Assembly (NCBI GenBank): GCA_035294245.1
Contig: DATGLG010000061.1
Span: 1-21,710, forward strand
Length of the DNA stretch: 21,710 nt
Direction: 5' to 3'
Source of the DNA: DATGLG01 sp035294245
GTDB taxonomy: Bacteria; Pseudomonadota; Alphaproteobacteria; JACZXZ01
Shown: piece by piece, positions 13,568 through 21,575 of the stretch
Layout: each line of letters starts with the position of its first letter
Position numbering within the stretch: position 1 is the stretch's first letter
Translations under genes and position numbers: made by a program
Notes under the pieces: model-generated
Databases searched by the model: none
Told to the model about the DNA's origin: nothing
Seen by the model: the letters and a program-made list of their open reading frames with translations, nothing else

Positions 13568-14223
13568 ACGGCGTGCACGATATGGGCGGAATGCACGGCA
13601 TGGGTCCGGTGGCACCTGAGCCGAACGAGCCCGTCTTTCACGCGCGATGGGAAGCGCGCGCCCTGGCGATCACCCTGGCCATGGGGGCATGGCGCAAGTG
13701 GAACATCGACGCATCGCGCCATGCCCGCGAGCGCATTCCCGCGGCCGACTATCTGCGCATGAGCTATTACGAGAAATGGATCGCCGGGCTCGAGATGCTC
13801 ATGATCGAGCGCGGCCTCCTCACGCGCGCGGAATTGGCGAGCGGCCGGCCGGAACCCGGCGCGCCACACGCGATCCCGCCGCTCACGGCAGGAGACGTGG
13901 CTGCCATGCTGGCGAAAGGCGGACCGGCGACGCGCGACGTCCCAGTGTCGCCGCGCTTCAAGCCCGGCATGACGGTGCGCGCCAGAAACATCAATCCCAT
14001 CGGCCACACGCGCCTGCCGCGCTACGCGCGCGGCAAGCTCGGCGTGATCGAGCGCGATCACGGCGTGCATGTCTTTCCGGATTCGAACGCGCATTTCCGG
14101 GGCGAGAAGCCGCAGCATCTATACGCGGTGCGCTTCTCGGCGCGCGAGCTCTGGGGCGCTGAGGCGTCACCACGGGATGCCGTCTATATCGACTTGTGGG
14201 ACGACCACCTTGAGCCGGCCTGA
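13564..14223 (+). CDS. nthB: nitrile hydratase, beta subunit
   Basis: This is a 219-residue beta subunit that pairs with the alpha subunit to form the active site cleft. It starts with the canonical MNGVHDMGGMHGMGPV. An N-terminal helical part containing FHARWEARALAITLAMG, RMSYYEKWIAGLEMLMIERG and LLTRAEL follows. The C-terminal SH3-like beta-barrel contains FKPGMTVRARNINPIGHTRLPRYARGK, then GVIERDHGVHVFPDSNAHF and VYIDLWDDHLEPA. Both halves are in one chain, which separates it from thiocyanate hydrolase, where they are split. The ATG at 13564 overlaps the alpha stop by 4 bases, giving coupled 1:1 synthesis. The frame remains open upstream, but that is a shadow of nthA. Confidence 0.95.
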   Translation: MNGVHDMGGMHGMGPVAPEPNEPVFHARWEARALAITLAMGAWRKWNIDASRHARERIPAADYLRMSYYEKWIAGLEMLMIERGLLTRAELASGRPEPGAPHAIPPLTAGDVAAMLAKGGPATRDVPVSPRFKPGMTVRARNINPIGHTRLPRYARGKLGVIERDHGVHVFPDSNAHFRGEKPQHLYAVRFSARELWGAEASPRDAVYIDLWDDHLEPA

Positions 14224-14575
14224 GCCAAGGCGACTCGATGCTCTGCCCCGCCTGCCTCGGGATGATGGCGGCCCCGTCTTCGCCGAGCCCTGGCAGGCCC
14301 AGGCCTTCGCCCTTGCGGTGACGCTGTCGGAAGCGGGGCACTTCACCTGGACGGAGTGGGCGGCGGCATTGGCCGCCGAGCTTCGGGCTGCGGAAGCTCG
14401 CGGTGAGCCCGACGACGGGTCCGACTATTATATGCACTGGCTGAAGGCCCTGGAGCGCCTCGCCGCGGCGAAGGGGCTTGCCGCGCCGAGCGCGCTGGAA
14501 GCGCGGAAGGCAGCCTGGGCGGAAGCCTACCGGAGGACGCCCCATGGCACGCCCGTGACCCTGCAGGCGAAATAG
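14210..14575 (+). CDS. nitrile hydratase accessory/activator protein (P14K-like)
   Basis: This 121-residue protein is homologous to the N-terminal half of the beta subunit and belongs to the activator group that delivers cobalt to the alpha subunit by subunit swapping. Family signatures are LPRDDGGPVFAEPWQAQAFALAVTLSEAGHFTWTEWAAAL and a C-terminal DYYMHWLKALERLAAAKGL. The most likely start is the TTG at 14210, which overlaps the end of nthB by 14 bases and gives the usual family length; no ATG or GTG fits the conserved region. An ATG 141 bases upstream in the same frame would read through nthB sequence and is rejected. The order alpha, beta, activator is the common one for cobalt-type nitrile hydratases. 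Confidence 0.85.
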   Translation: MSRPEPRRLDALPRLPRDDGGPVFAEPWQAQAFALAVTLSEAGHFTWTEWAAALAAELRAAEARGEPDDGSDYYMHWLKALERLAAAKGLAAPSALEARKAAWAEAYRRTPHGTPVTLQAK

Positions 14576-14719
14576 CCGGGCTCGCGCAGGCCGACGCCGA
14601 CGAATTTTCCTCGAAAGTTAACCGTTTGAGCGATAAATAGGCGAGCGCGTCGTCATTGTCATTGTCGTCGCGCAACGGCGCGAGCTCTTCCGAAGGCGAA
14701 CACGCAGCAGCGGGATCCC

Positions 14720-15940
14720 ATGGACCAGGACTTCTATCGCATCAAGCGCTTGCCGCCCTACGTCTTCGCCGAGGTCAATGCGATGAAAGCGCGCGCGCGC
14801 GCGGCGGGGCGCGACATCATCGACTTCGGCATGGGAAACCCGGACGACCCGACGCCCAAGCACATCGTCGACAAGCTGATCGAGACGGTGCAGAACCCGC
14901 GCACCCATCGCTATTCCACGTCGCGCGGCATTCCGGGCCTAAGGAGGGCGAACGCCGCCTATTACGCGCGGCGTTTCGGGGTCGAGATCGATCCCGAGCG
15001 CGAGACCATTGTCACGATCGGCTCCAAGGAGGGGCTGGTGAACCTGGCTCAGGCCATCACCGGCCCTGGCGATGTGGTGCTCGTCCCCAATCCCAGCTAC
15101 CCCATCCACGCCTACGCCTTCATCCTGGCGGGCGCTGCGGTGCGACACATTCCCTTCACCTCCGAGCACGATTACATGACCGAGCTGAAGCGCGCGGTGC
15201 AGCATTCGGTGCCGAAGCCTCTCGCCGTTGTCGTCAACTATCCCTCGAACCCGACGGCGCGGCTGACGACGCTTGCCTTCTATGAGGAGCTGGTCGAGTT
15301 CTGCCGCCATCAGGGGCTTTGGCTCGTCTCCGATCTTGCCTATGCCGAGGTCTATTTCGACGGCGTGCCGCCGCCTTCGGTGCTGCAGGTGAAGGGCGCC
15401 AAGGAGATCGCCGTCGAGTTCACCTCGACGAGCAAGACCTATTCGATGGCCGGCTGGCGCATCGGCTTCATGACGGGAAACGCGCGGCTCATCGAGGCCC
15501 TAGCGCGCGTCAAGTCCTATACCGACTACGGCGCCTTCACGCCGATCCAGGTGGCGGCCACGGCCGCGCTCAACGGCCCGCAGGATTGCGTCGAGGAGAT
15601 GCGCCGCCGCTACCGGCGCCGCCGCGATGTTCTCATCGAAGGCCTGGCCGCGGCCGGATGGCCAGTGCCGACGCCGCCGGCCTCGATGTTCGCCTGGGCG
15701 CCGATCCCGCCGCAGCTTGCCGGCATGGGCTCGCTCGAATTCTCGAAACGCCTCCTGGAAGAAGCGGATGTGGCGGTGGCGCCGGGCATCGGTTTCGGCG
15801 AGCACGGAGACGGCTTCGTCCGCATCGCGCTCGTGGAGAACCAGCAGCGCATCCGCCAGGCCATCCGTAACATCAAGACTTTTCTGGCTTCCCACAAGAA
15901 GCCGACGGACTTCTCGAAACATCGGGCTTTGGCATCTTGA
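14720..15940 (+). CDS. alaC: class I aminotransferase, AlaC type (glutamate-pyruvate transaminase)
   Basis: This 406-residue fold-type I PLP aminotransferase is strongly similar in layout to E. coli AlaC. Matching blocks are RIKRLPPYVFAEVNAMK, DIIDFGMGNPDDPTPKHIV, THRYSTSRGIPGLR, VTIGSKEGL, LVPNPSYPIHAYAF and SDLAYAEVYFDG. The PLP lysine is Lys239 in TSTSKTYSMAGWRIGFM, and the substrate carboxylate Arg lies near the C-terminus (GFVRIALVENQQRIRQA). Proteins of this group are often annotated as LL-diaminopimelate aminotransferases in Alphaproteobacteria, but the AlaC-like motifs favour alanine formation from pyruvate. The stop overlaps the TTG start of hom by 4 bases. The upstream 144-bp gap holds the near-tandem GTCATTGTCATTGTCGTC (14652-14669) and no clear promoter. 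Confidence 0.9.
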   Translation: MDQDFYRIKRLPPYVFAEVNAMKARARAAGRDIIDFGMGNPDDPTPKHIVDKLIETVQNPRTHRYSTSRGIPGLRRANAAYYARRFGVEIDPERETIVTIGSKEGLVNLAQAITGPGDVVLVPNPSYPIHAYAFILAGAAVRHIPFTSEHDYMTELKRAVQHSVPKPLAVVVNYPSNPTARLTTLAFYEELVEFCRHQGLWLVSDLAYAEVYFDGVPPPSVLQVKGAKEIAVEFTSTSKTYSMAGWRIGFMTGNARLIEALARVKSYTDYGAFTPIQVAATAALNGPQDCVEEMRRRYRRRRDVLIEGLAAAGWPVPTPPASMFAWAPIPPQLAGMGSLEFSKRLLEEADVAVAPGIGFGEHGDGFVRIALVENQQRIRQAIRNIKTFLASHKKPTDFSKHRALAS

Positions 15941-17229
15941 GCGCGCCGCTTCGCATCGCCATCGCCGGCCTGGGGACGGTCGGCGCGGGTGTCCTCGCCG
16001 TCCTCCGCCGCAATGGCGATCTTCTCGCCCAGCGCTGCGGACGGCCTTTGCAGGTGGTCGGCGTCAGCGCGCGGCGACGGAATCGCGATCGCGGCATGCC
16101 GCTCGACGGCATTACCTGGTACGATGATGCGGTGGCGATGGCGTCCCAGGCGGACACGGACGTCGTCGTCGAGCTCATCGGCGGCGCCGACGGCGTCGCC
16201 ATGGGCGTCGTCGAGGCCGCGCTCGGCCGCGGGCGCCATGTCGTGACCGCAAACAAGGCGCTTCTCGCCACCCACGGGACTCGCCTCGCGCTCAGGGCCG
16301 AGCAGGCCGGGGTTGCCCTCAATTTCGAGGCGGCGGTGGCCGGCGGCATTCCCATCGTCAAGGCGTTGCGGGAGAGCCTCGCCGCCAACCGCATCGAGCG
16401 CGTCTATGGCATCCTCAACGGCACCTGCAACTACATCCTCACGGATATGCGGCGCAATGAGCGGGAATTCGCTGCGGCGCTTGCTGATGCTCAGCGCCTC
16501 GGCTATGCGGAGGCCGATCCGAGCTTCGACGTGGACGGCGTCGACGCGGCGCACAAGCTTGCGATCCTGGCGAGCCTCGCTTTCGGCAGCAGGGTGAATT
16601 TCGCGGGCGTCCACATGGAAGGCATCCGCCACGTCTCGCCGCTCGATATCGCCTATGCGGAAGAGCTCGGCTACCGCATCAAGCTGATCGCCAGCGCCCG
16701 CCTCACGCCCCATGGCCTCGAGCAGCGGGTGCATCCCTGCATGGTCTCGCTCCAGACGCCGCTCGCCCATGTCGAGGGCGTGCTCAACGCGGTGGTGGCG
16801 AAGGGCGACTTCGTCGAGGCAACGGAATACGAAGGCCGCGGCGCGGGGGCGGGTCCCACGGCCTCCGCGGTGGTTGCCGATCTCATCGACATCGCGCTCG
16901 GCCGCCGCTCGCCGACCTTCGGCGTTCCCGCCGTGGCGCTGAAGGATCTTCCGGCAGCGCCCATGGCGCGCCACGCCGGCGCCTATTATGTTCGCCTCAT
17001 GGTGGTCGATCGCCCCGGCGTGATCGCCGACGTCGCCGCGGCGCTGCGGGACCAGCAGGTCTCGATGGAGGCGATGATCCAGCGCGGCCGCGCGCCCGAC
17101 GAGACGGTGCCCGTCGTGCTCACCACCCACGTCACCGAGGAGGCGGCGATGGTGCGCGCGCTCGCGGCCATCCAGCGGCTTGACACGGTTCGCGAGCCTC
17201 CGCGCATGATACGCATCGAGCCGCTCTGA
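15937..17229 (+). CDS. hom: homoserine dehydrogenase
   Basis: This 430-residue NAD(P)-dependent enzyme reduces aspartate semialdehyde to homoserine, the branch point to threonine and methionine. The dinucleotide-binding loop is IAIAGLGTVGAGVL (residues 7-20). Catalytic-domain signatures are VTANKALLA, AAVAGGIPIVKALRESLAANRI, GILNGTCNYILTDM and YAEADPSFDVDGVDAAHKLAILA. A C-terminal ACT domain (from about residue 348, YYVRLMVVDRPGVIADVAAAL) should mediate feedback inhibition, probably by threonine. The start is TTG at 15937, overlapping the alaC stop as TTGA, so it is translationally coupled. Homoserine made here is the precursor of the O-acetylhomoserine used by the MetY enzyme at 2903-4222. 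Confidence 0.95.
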   Translation: MSAPLRIAIAGLGTVGAGVLAVLRRNGDLLAQRCGRPLQVVGVSARRRNRDRGMPLDGITWYDDAVAMASQADTDVVVELIGGADGVAMGVVEAALGRGRHVVTANKALLATHGTRLALRAEQAGVALNFEAAVAGGIPIVKALRESLAANRIERVYGILNGTCNYILTDMRRNEREFAAALADAQRLGYAEADPSFDVDGVDAAHKLAILASLAFGSRVNFAGVHMEGIRHVSPLDIAYAEELGYRIKLIASARLTPHGLEQRVHPCMVSLQTPLAHVEGVLNAVVAKGDFVEATEYEGRGAGAGPTASAVVADLIDIALGRRSPTFGVPAVALKDLPAAPMARHAGAYYVRLMVVDRPGVIADVAAALRDQQVSMEAMIQRGRAPDETVPVVLTTHVTEEAAMVRALAAIQRLDTVREPPRMIRIEPL

Positions 17230-17270
17230 TCGCCGCGGCAAAACAACCGGACGGGAATGGGAGGGACGTC

Positions 17271-18254
17271 ATGGCCCAAAACCAGCGCATGGATCGCAAC
17301 CTCGCCCTCGAGGTCGTGCGGGTCACCGAATGGGCGGCGCTTGCCGCCTCCCGGCTGATGGGGCGGGGGGACGAGAAGGCGGCGGATCAGGCGGCCGTCG
17401 ATGCCATGCGCTCCGCCCTCAACGGACTGCGCATCGAGGGCACCGTCGTGATCGGCGAGGGCGAGCGCGACGAGGCGCCGATGCTTTATATCGGCGAGCA
17501 GGTCGGCACGGGCGACGGGCCCAAGGTGGACATCGCGCTCGATCCGCTCGAGGGAACCACCATCACCGCCAAGGGAGGCCCCAACGCCCTCGCGGTGATC
17601 GCCATGGCGGAGCAGGGCGGCTTTCTCAATTCGCCCGACGTCTATATGGATAAGATCGCCGTCGGCGGCGGGCTGCCCGACGATGTCATCGACATCGATG
17701 CGGGGCCCCAGGAGAATCTGCGCAGCCTCGCCAAGGCGAAGGGCAGCGAGGTCTCGGATCTCGTCACCTGCATCCTCGACCGCCCGCGGCACGCCGAGCT
17801 GATCGCCAAGGTGCGCGAGGCCGGCGCGCGCATCATGCTGATTTCCGACGGCGACGTCAGCGGCGTCATCGCCACGGCGCTCGAGGAGAGCGGCGTCGAC
17901 ATCTATATGGGCATCGGCGGCGCGCCCGAGGGCGTGCTGGCCGCGGCGGCGCTGCGTTGCATCGGCGGCCAGATGCAGGGGCGGCTCGTCTTCCGCAACG
18001 ACGACGAGAAGGGCCGCGCCCGGCGCATGGGCATCACCGATCTCAATCGGAAATACGCCTTGACCGAGCTCGCCAAGGGCGACGTGATGTTCGCGGCCAC
18101 AGGGGTTACCGACGGCTCGCTGCTGCGCGGCGTGCGCCGGTGGAAGGGCGGCGGGCGCACCCATTCGATCGTCATGCGCTCCAAGACCGGCACGGTGCGC
18201 TTCATCGAGGCCATTCACAATTTCGAGCGCAAGCCGGGCATCATCGGCGCATAG
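17271..18254 (+). CDS. glpX: class II fructose-1,6-bisphosphatase
   Basis: This 327-residue GlpX-type, metal-dependent phosphatase hydrolyses fructose 1,6-bisphosphate for gluconeogenesis and, in some bacteria, sedoheptulose bisphosphate as well. The metal and substrate motifs are VVIGEGERDEAPMLYIGE (about 59-76), DIALDPLEGTT (87-97, with Asp91 and Glu94) and ISDGDVSGVIATAL. The GIGGAPEGVLAAAALRCIGG loop and the C-terminal GVTDGSLLRGVR and TGTVRFIEAIHNF blocks also match the family. A strong GGGAGGGA ribosome binding site precedes the ATG at 17271. It lies 41 bp after hom and 22 bp before recJ, within one apparent operon. Confidence 0.96.
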   Translation: MAQNQRMDRNLALEVVRVTEWAALAASRLMGRGDEKAADQAAVDAMRSALNGLRIEGTVVIGEGERDEAPMLYIGEQVGTGDGPKVDIALDPLEGTTITAKGGPNALAVIAMAEQGGFLNSPDVYMDKIAVGGGLPDDVIDIDAGPQENLRSLAKAKGSEVSDLVTCILDRPRHAELIAKVREAGARIMLISDGDVSGVIATALEESGVDIYMGIGGAPEGVLAAAALRCIGGQMQGRLVFRNDDEKGRARRMGITDLNRKYALTELAKGDVMFAATGVTDGSLLRGVRRWKGGGRTHSIVMRSKTGTVRFIEAIHNFERKPGIIGA

Positions 18255-18276
18255 GCGCTCGCGCGTGGAGGGAGCC

Positions 18277-20052
18277 ATGGCATCGAGCGCGGCCTTCCTC
18301 GGCGTCGAGCGCTCGCTTCTTGGACGCCGCTGGCGCCAACGCGCGGCGGACGACCGCGCAGCACTTGCGCTGGCGCAGCGCCTCGCCGTTCCGGAGCCAG
18401 TGGCCAGGGTGCTGGCCGGCCGCGGCATCGCCTTGGACGGCGCCGAGAGCTTTCTCAATCCCACCCTTCGCGCCTCGCTGCCTGACCCGTTTCATCTCCG
18501 CGACATGAACGTGGCGGCGACACGCATCGCCGATGCCGTGATGTCCGCCGAGCCCATCGGCGTCTTTGGCGACTACGATGTCGACGGCGCGACCTCGGCC
18601 GCCTTGCTTCAGCGCTTCTTTGCCGCCCTTGGCGTACCCGTGCGCCTTTATATTCCCGACCGGCTCCGCGAGGGTTACGGCCCCAATGCCCCGGCGCTCC
18701 TGCGCCTGAGAGCGGAGGGACTCCGGCTCGTCGTCACGGTCGATTGCGGGACGGCGGCGCACGATCCCCTGGCGGCGGCCGCGGCGGCGGGGCTCGACGT
18801 CATCGTCGTCGATCACCATGTGGCGGAGCCCAAGCTTCCGGTGGCGACGGCCGTCGTCAACCCCAATCGTCTGGATGAGGAGAGTCCCCATCGCCAGCTC
18901 GCGGCCGTCGGCGTTGCCTTCCTCCTCGTCGTCGCGGTCAATCGGGTCCTGCGCGAGGCCGGATGGTATCGGATGCGCTGCGAGCCCGACCTGATGCAAT
19001 GGCTCGATCTTGTCGCCCTCGGCACGGTCTGCGACGTGGTGCCGCTCACCGGCGTCAATCGGGCATTGGTCCGCCAAGGCCTCAAGATCCTTGCGCGCCG
19101 CGCCAATCCTGGGCTTGCGGCACTCGCGGATATCGCCCGTATTGACGAGGCGCCGGGCGCCTTCCATCTCGGCTTCCTTCTCGGGCCGCGGGTCAATGCC
19201 GGCGGGCGCGTCGGCGAGGCCGATCTCGGCGTACGCCTCTTGACGACGACCGATCCCGCAGAGGCGCGGGCGCTCGCTGCGCGGCTCGACATCTACAACC
19301 AAGAGCGCCAAGCCATCGAGGCCGCGATGCTGGAGGAGGCCGTCGCCAAGGTCGAGGCGATGCCCGCCGGCTCGATCGTCTTCGCCGCAGCGGAAGGCTG
19401 GCATCCCGGCGTGATCGGCATCATCGCGAGCCGGCTCAAGGAGCGCTACAGCCGGCCCTCCTTCGTGATCGCCCTGGAGGGCGCGATCGGAAAGGGCTCC
19501 GGCCGCTCCGTGAGCGGGATCGATATGGGAGCCGCCGTGATTGCCGCGAAGCAGGCGGGGCTGATCACCAATGGCGGCGGTCATGCCATGGCGGCGGGAT
19601 TGACGCTGGCCTCGGCGCGAATCTCCGCGCTGCGCGAATTCCTCGAGGATCGCATCGGCGCGGAGATCAGCGAGAAGCGCGTGGTGCCGACGCTGGCGCT
19701 GGATGGGGCGCTGTCACTGATGGCGGCGCGTCGCGACCTGGTGGCGCTCCTCGAGCAGTTGCAGCCCTTCGGATCTGGCAATGCCGAGCCGGTCTTCGCC
19801 GTGCGCGATGCCCGCGTGGTGCGGGCCGACGTCGTCGGGAGCGGGCATGTCCGCTGCATCCTCTCCGATCCCGGGGGCGGTCGCCTCAAGGGCATCGCCT
19901 TCCGCTGCGCGGAGACGCCCCTGGGCAAGGCCCTGCTGCGTATGCCGGCGCTGCCGCTCCATATCGCCGGGCATCTGCGCGTCGATGCCTGGGCTGGCCC
20001 CGACGGTGTCCAGCTCGTCATCGAGGATGCGGCGGAAATCAGCCCGCTTTGA
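18277..20052 (+). CDS. recJ: single-stranded-DNA-specific exonuclease RecJ
   Basis: This 591-residue DHH/DHHA1 phosphoesterase is a 5'-3' single-strand exonuclease acting in recombination and mismatch repair. The catalytic motifs are GDYDVDGATSAALL (residues 98-111), TVDCGTAAHDP (154-164) and VVDHHVAEP (177-185). DLVALGTVCDVVPL and GPRVNAGGRVGEADLG follow. The DHHA1 domain contains EGWHPGVIGIIASRLKERY and NGGGHAMAAGLTL, and an OB-like C-terminal part ends the protein. The ATG at 18277 is preferred because GGAGGGA lies directly upstream; the in-frame GTG at 18265 overlaps this site. It is the last gene of the alaC-hom-glpX-recJ run, which is conserved in many Alphaproteobacteria, and is followed by an AT-rich stem-loop. 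Confidence 0.96.
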   Translation: MASSAAFLGVERSLLGRRWRQRAADDRAALALAQRLAVPEPVARVLAGRGIALDGAESFLNPTLRASLPDPFHLRDMNVAATRIADAVMSAEPIGVFGDYDVDGATSAALLQRFFAALGVPVRLYIPDRLREGYGPNAPALLRLRAEGLRLVVTVDCGTAAHDPLAAAAAAGLDVIVVDHHVAEPKLPVATAVVNPNRLDEESPHRQLAAVGVAFLLVVAVNRVLREAGWYRMRCEPDLMQWLDLVALGTVCDVVPLTGVNRALVRQGLKILARRANPGLAALADIARIDEAPGAFHLGFLLGPRVNAGGRVGEADLGVRLLTTTDPAEARALAARLDIYNQERQAIEAAMLEEAVAKVEAMPAGSIVFAAAEGWHPGVIGIIASRLKERYSRPSFVIALEGAIGKGSGRSVSGIDMGAAVIAAKQAGLITNGGGHAMAAGLTLASARISALREFLEDRIGAEISEKRVVPTLALDGALSLMAARRDLVALLEQLQPFGSGNAEPVFAVRDARVVRADVVGSGHVRCILSDPGGGRLKGIAFRCAETPLGKALLRMPALPLHIAGHLRVDAWAGPDGVQLVIEDAAEISPL

Positions 20053-20086
20053 TCTAATAAACACAAAACATATGTGTTTTTAGATC
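20051..20086. terminator. AT-rich stem-loop after recJ (terminator or operator)
   Basis: GATCTAATAAACACA (20051-20065) pairs with TGTGTTTTTAGATC (20073-20086) over 14 base pairs with one bulged T and a 7-base loop. The left arm begins inside the recJ stop codon. The run of five T residues in the right arm could act as a terminator tract, but it is not the usual GC stem followed by U residues. It abuts the -35 of the next promoter, so it may instead be a regulator site. Confidence 0.45.
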
Positions 20087-20088
20087 TA

Positions 20089-20117
20089 TTGACGATTTAG
20101 ATTGCGAAAATTATGTT
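20089..20117 (+). promoter_or_regulatory. sigma-70 promoter of the YeeE/YedE-type transporter gene
   Basis: TTGACG (20089-20094) and TATGTT (20112-20117) are separated by 17 bp, about 52 bp upstream of the ATG at 20169. This short AT-rich patch stands out from the GC-rich surroundings. The adjacent palindrome at 20051-20086 places a possible binding site just upstream of the -35. Confidence 0.55.
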
Positions 20118-20168
20118 CCGCCTCGCAAGCCGAAGGGCTTGGCTGCTTCTTGCAGGATCGAGGACACC

Positions 20169-21398
20169 ATGACCGATCTGTCTGTCGACGCCGCTCTCTT
20201 CGCCGAGCGCCCTCGCCGGGCGCTGGACATCAACCGCAAGGTGGTGGCTGCGGCGCTTGCCCTGCTCGCCGGCGGAGCTCTCTGGCTGGGTGAGGGCTAT
20301 GGCTGGCGCCAGGGCGCCCTTTACCTGCTCGGCGGAGGCTTGGGCCTCGCCCTCTATCACGCCTTGTTCGGCTTCACCTCCGCTTGGCGGGTGTTCATCG
20401 CGGACCGCCGTGGGGCAGGCCTGCGCGCGCAGATGCTCATGCTGGCGATCGCAGCGGTTCTTTTCTTTCCCGTGCTCGCTCAGGGCACCCTGCTGGGCCA
20501 TCCCGTGCATGGCGAATTCGGCGCCGTCGGGATATCGGTGCTGGTCGGCGCCTTTCTCTTCGGCTTGGGGATGCAGCTCGGCGGCGGCTGCGCCTCCGGG
20601 ACGCTCTATACGGTGGGCGGCGGCAATACGCGCATGCTCGTGACCCTGGCGGCCTTCATCGCCGGCTCCGCCTGGGGTGCCAAGGATCTGGCGTGGTGGT
20701 CGGCGCAGCCGAATATCGGGAAGGTGGCGCTCGTTCAAAGCTTGGGATGGGCGCCTGCGCTCGCGCTCAACCTGGCGATCTTCGCCGCCGTCGCGGCCGT
20801 CACGATCCGGCTGGAGCGCCACCGGCATGGTCGTCTCGCCGTCACCGGCGCATCGGGATCCGGCGGCTGGCGCCGCGCTCTGCGGGGGCCCTGGCCGCTT
20901 GCCGCCGGCGCCGTTGCGCTGGCGCTCGGCAATTTCGCCACGCTTGCGCTGGCGGGCCGGCCCTGGGGGATCACCTCGGCCTTCGCCCTCTGGGGCTCGA
21001 AGCTCGCCGCAGGGCTCGGCGTCGATGTCGCGGCCTGGCCCTATTGGCAGGCGCCGGGCCGCGCCGCAGCACTCCACGCCAGTGTCTTCGCCGACATCAC
21101 CTCGGTGATGGATTTCGGCATCGTGCTGGGCGCCTTGCTCGCGGCGGGGCTCGCCGGCAAATTCGTCCCCGGCTGGCGCACGCCGCTGCGCTCGCTTCTT
21201 GCCGCCATCCTCGGCGGCCTCCTCCTCGGCTACGGCGCCCGCCTCGCCTATGGCTGCAATATCGGCGCCTATTTCAGCGGCATCGCCTCGGGCAGCCTCC
21301 ATGGCTGGCTCTGGCTCGTGGCGGCTTTCGCCGGGAGCATCCTCGGCACGCGGCTGCGGCCCGTTTTCGGGCTCAGCGTCGAGCGCAGCCAGGTATAG
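20169..21398 (+). CDS. YeeE/YedE family (TsuA-like) sulfur-compound transporter
   Basis: This is a 409-residue membrane protein with two YeeE/YedE repeats and about nine to eleven hydrophobic segments. The family includes the thiosulfate importer TsuA, in which conserved cysteines relay the substrate by S-H-S hydrogen bonds. The two signature cysteines are here: Cys141 in GMQLGGGCASGTLYTVGGGN and Cys363 in RLAYGCNIGAYFSGIASGSLHG. The RPWGITSAFALWG motif (about 264-276) opens the second repeat. The polar N-terminus (residues 1-24) is cytoplasmic. GAGG lies a few bases before the ATG at 20169. It has its own promoter and is followed by 86 bp without a gene before tRNA-Glu. Thiosulfate is the likely substrate by family; no tusA/yeeD gene adjoins it. 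Confidence 0.9.
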   Translation: MTDLSVDAALFAERPRRALDINRKVVAAALALLAGGALWLGEGYGWRQGALYLLGGGLGLALYHALFGFTSAWRVFIADRRGAGLRAQMLMLAIAAVLFFPVLAQGTLLGHPVHGEFGAVGISVLVGAFLFGLGMQLGGGCASGTLYTVGGGNTRMLVTLAAFIAGSAWGAKDLAWWSAQPNIGKVALVQSLGWAPALALNLAIFAAVAAVTIRLERHRHGRLAVTGASGSGGWRRALRGPWPLAAGAVALALGNFATLALAGRPWGITSAFALWGSKLAAGLGVDVAAWPYWQAPGRAAALHASVFADITSVMDFGIVLGALLAAGLAGKFVPGWRTPLRSLLAAILGGLLLGYGARLAYGCNIGAYFSGIASGSLHGWLWLVAAFAGSILGTRLRPVFGLSVERSQV

Positions 21399-21484
21399 CG
21401 GATATTCGCCGCTCTCCAGCCGCCGCCTCCGCGGGCCCAAACGGCTTGCCAAGCCGGGCGAGAAAAGTTACCTCTCCCGCTAGC

Positions 21485-21560
21485 GACCCCTTCGTCTAGA
21501 GGCCTAGGACATCGCCCTTTCACGGCGGTAACACGGGTTCGAATCCCGTAGGGGTCGCCA
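21485..21560 (+). tRNA. tRNA-Glu (anticodon TTC), CCA encoded
   Basis: This is a full cloverleaf of 76 bases. The acceptor arm GACCCCT (21485-21491) pairs with AGGGGTC (21550-21556), followed by discriminator G and CCA (21558-21560). The D-arm region is CGTCTAGAGGCCTAGGAC, and the anticodon loop CTTTCAC has TTC at 21519-21521. The T arm is ACGGG-TTCGAAT-CCCGT. The anticodon stem TCGCC/GGCGG carries one U-G wobble at its outer pair, where the E. coli gene has C-G. It closely matches bacterial tRNA-Glu. An IS481 end begins about 15 bp downstream. Confidence 0.97.
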
Positions 21561-21575
21561 AGGAAATGCGGTCCG

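Noticed and set aside
12926..14223. Thiocyanate hydrolase instead of nitrile hydratase
   Set aside because: The beta subunit is a single full-length chain with the canonical MNGVHD start. Thiocyanate hydrolase has this split into two subunits.
14652..14669. Short GTCATT tandem repeat before alaC
   Set aside because: Only two perfect units and a decayed third are present; this is too little for a functional repeat or CRISPR-like array.
15610..17241. 543-codon open frame antisense to hom and alaC
   Set aside because: It is a shadow of two clear genes on the other strand; it is low-complexity Arg/Ala/Asp/His sequence with no motif.
21399..21484. Possible terminator or promoter between the YeeE-type gene and tRNA-Glu
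   Set aside because: The CGGCTT-GCC-AAGCCG stem lacks a T-tract and the TTGCCA/TTACCT pair is a poor promoter, so neither was annotated.
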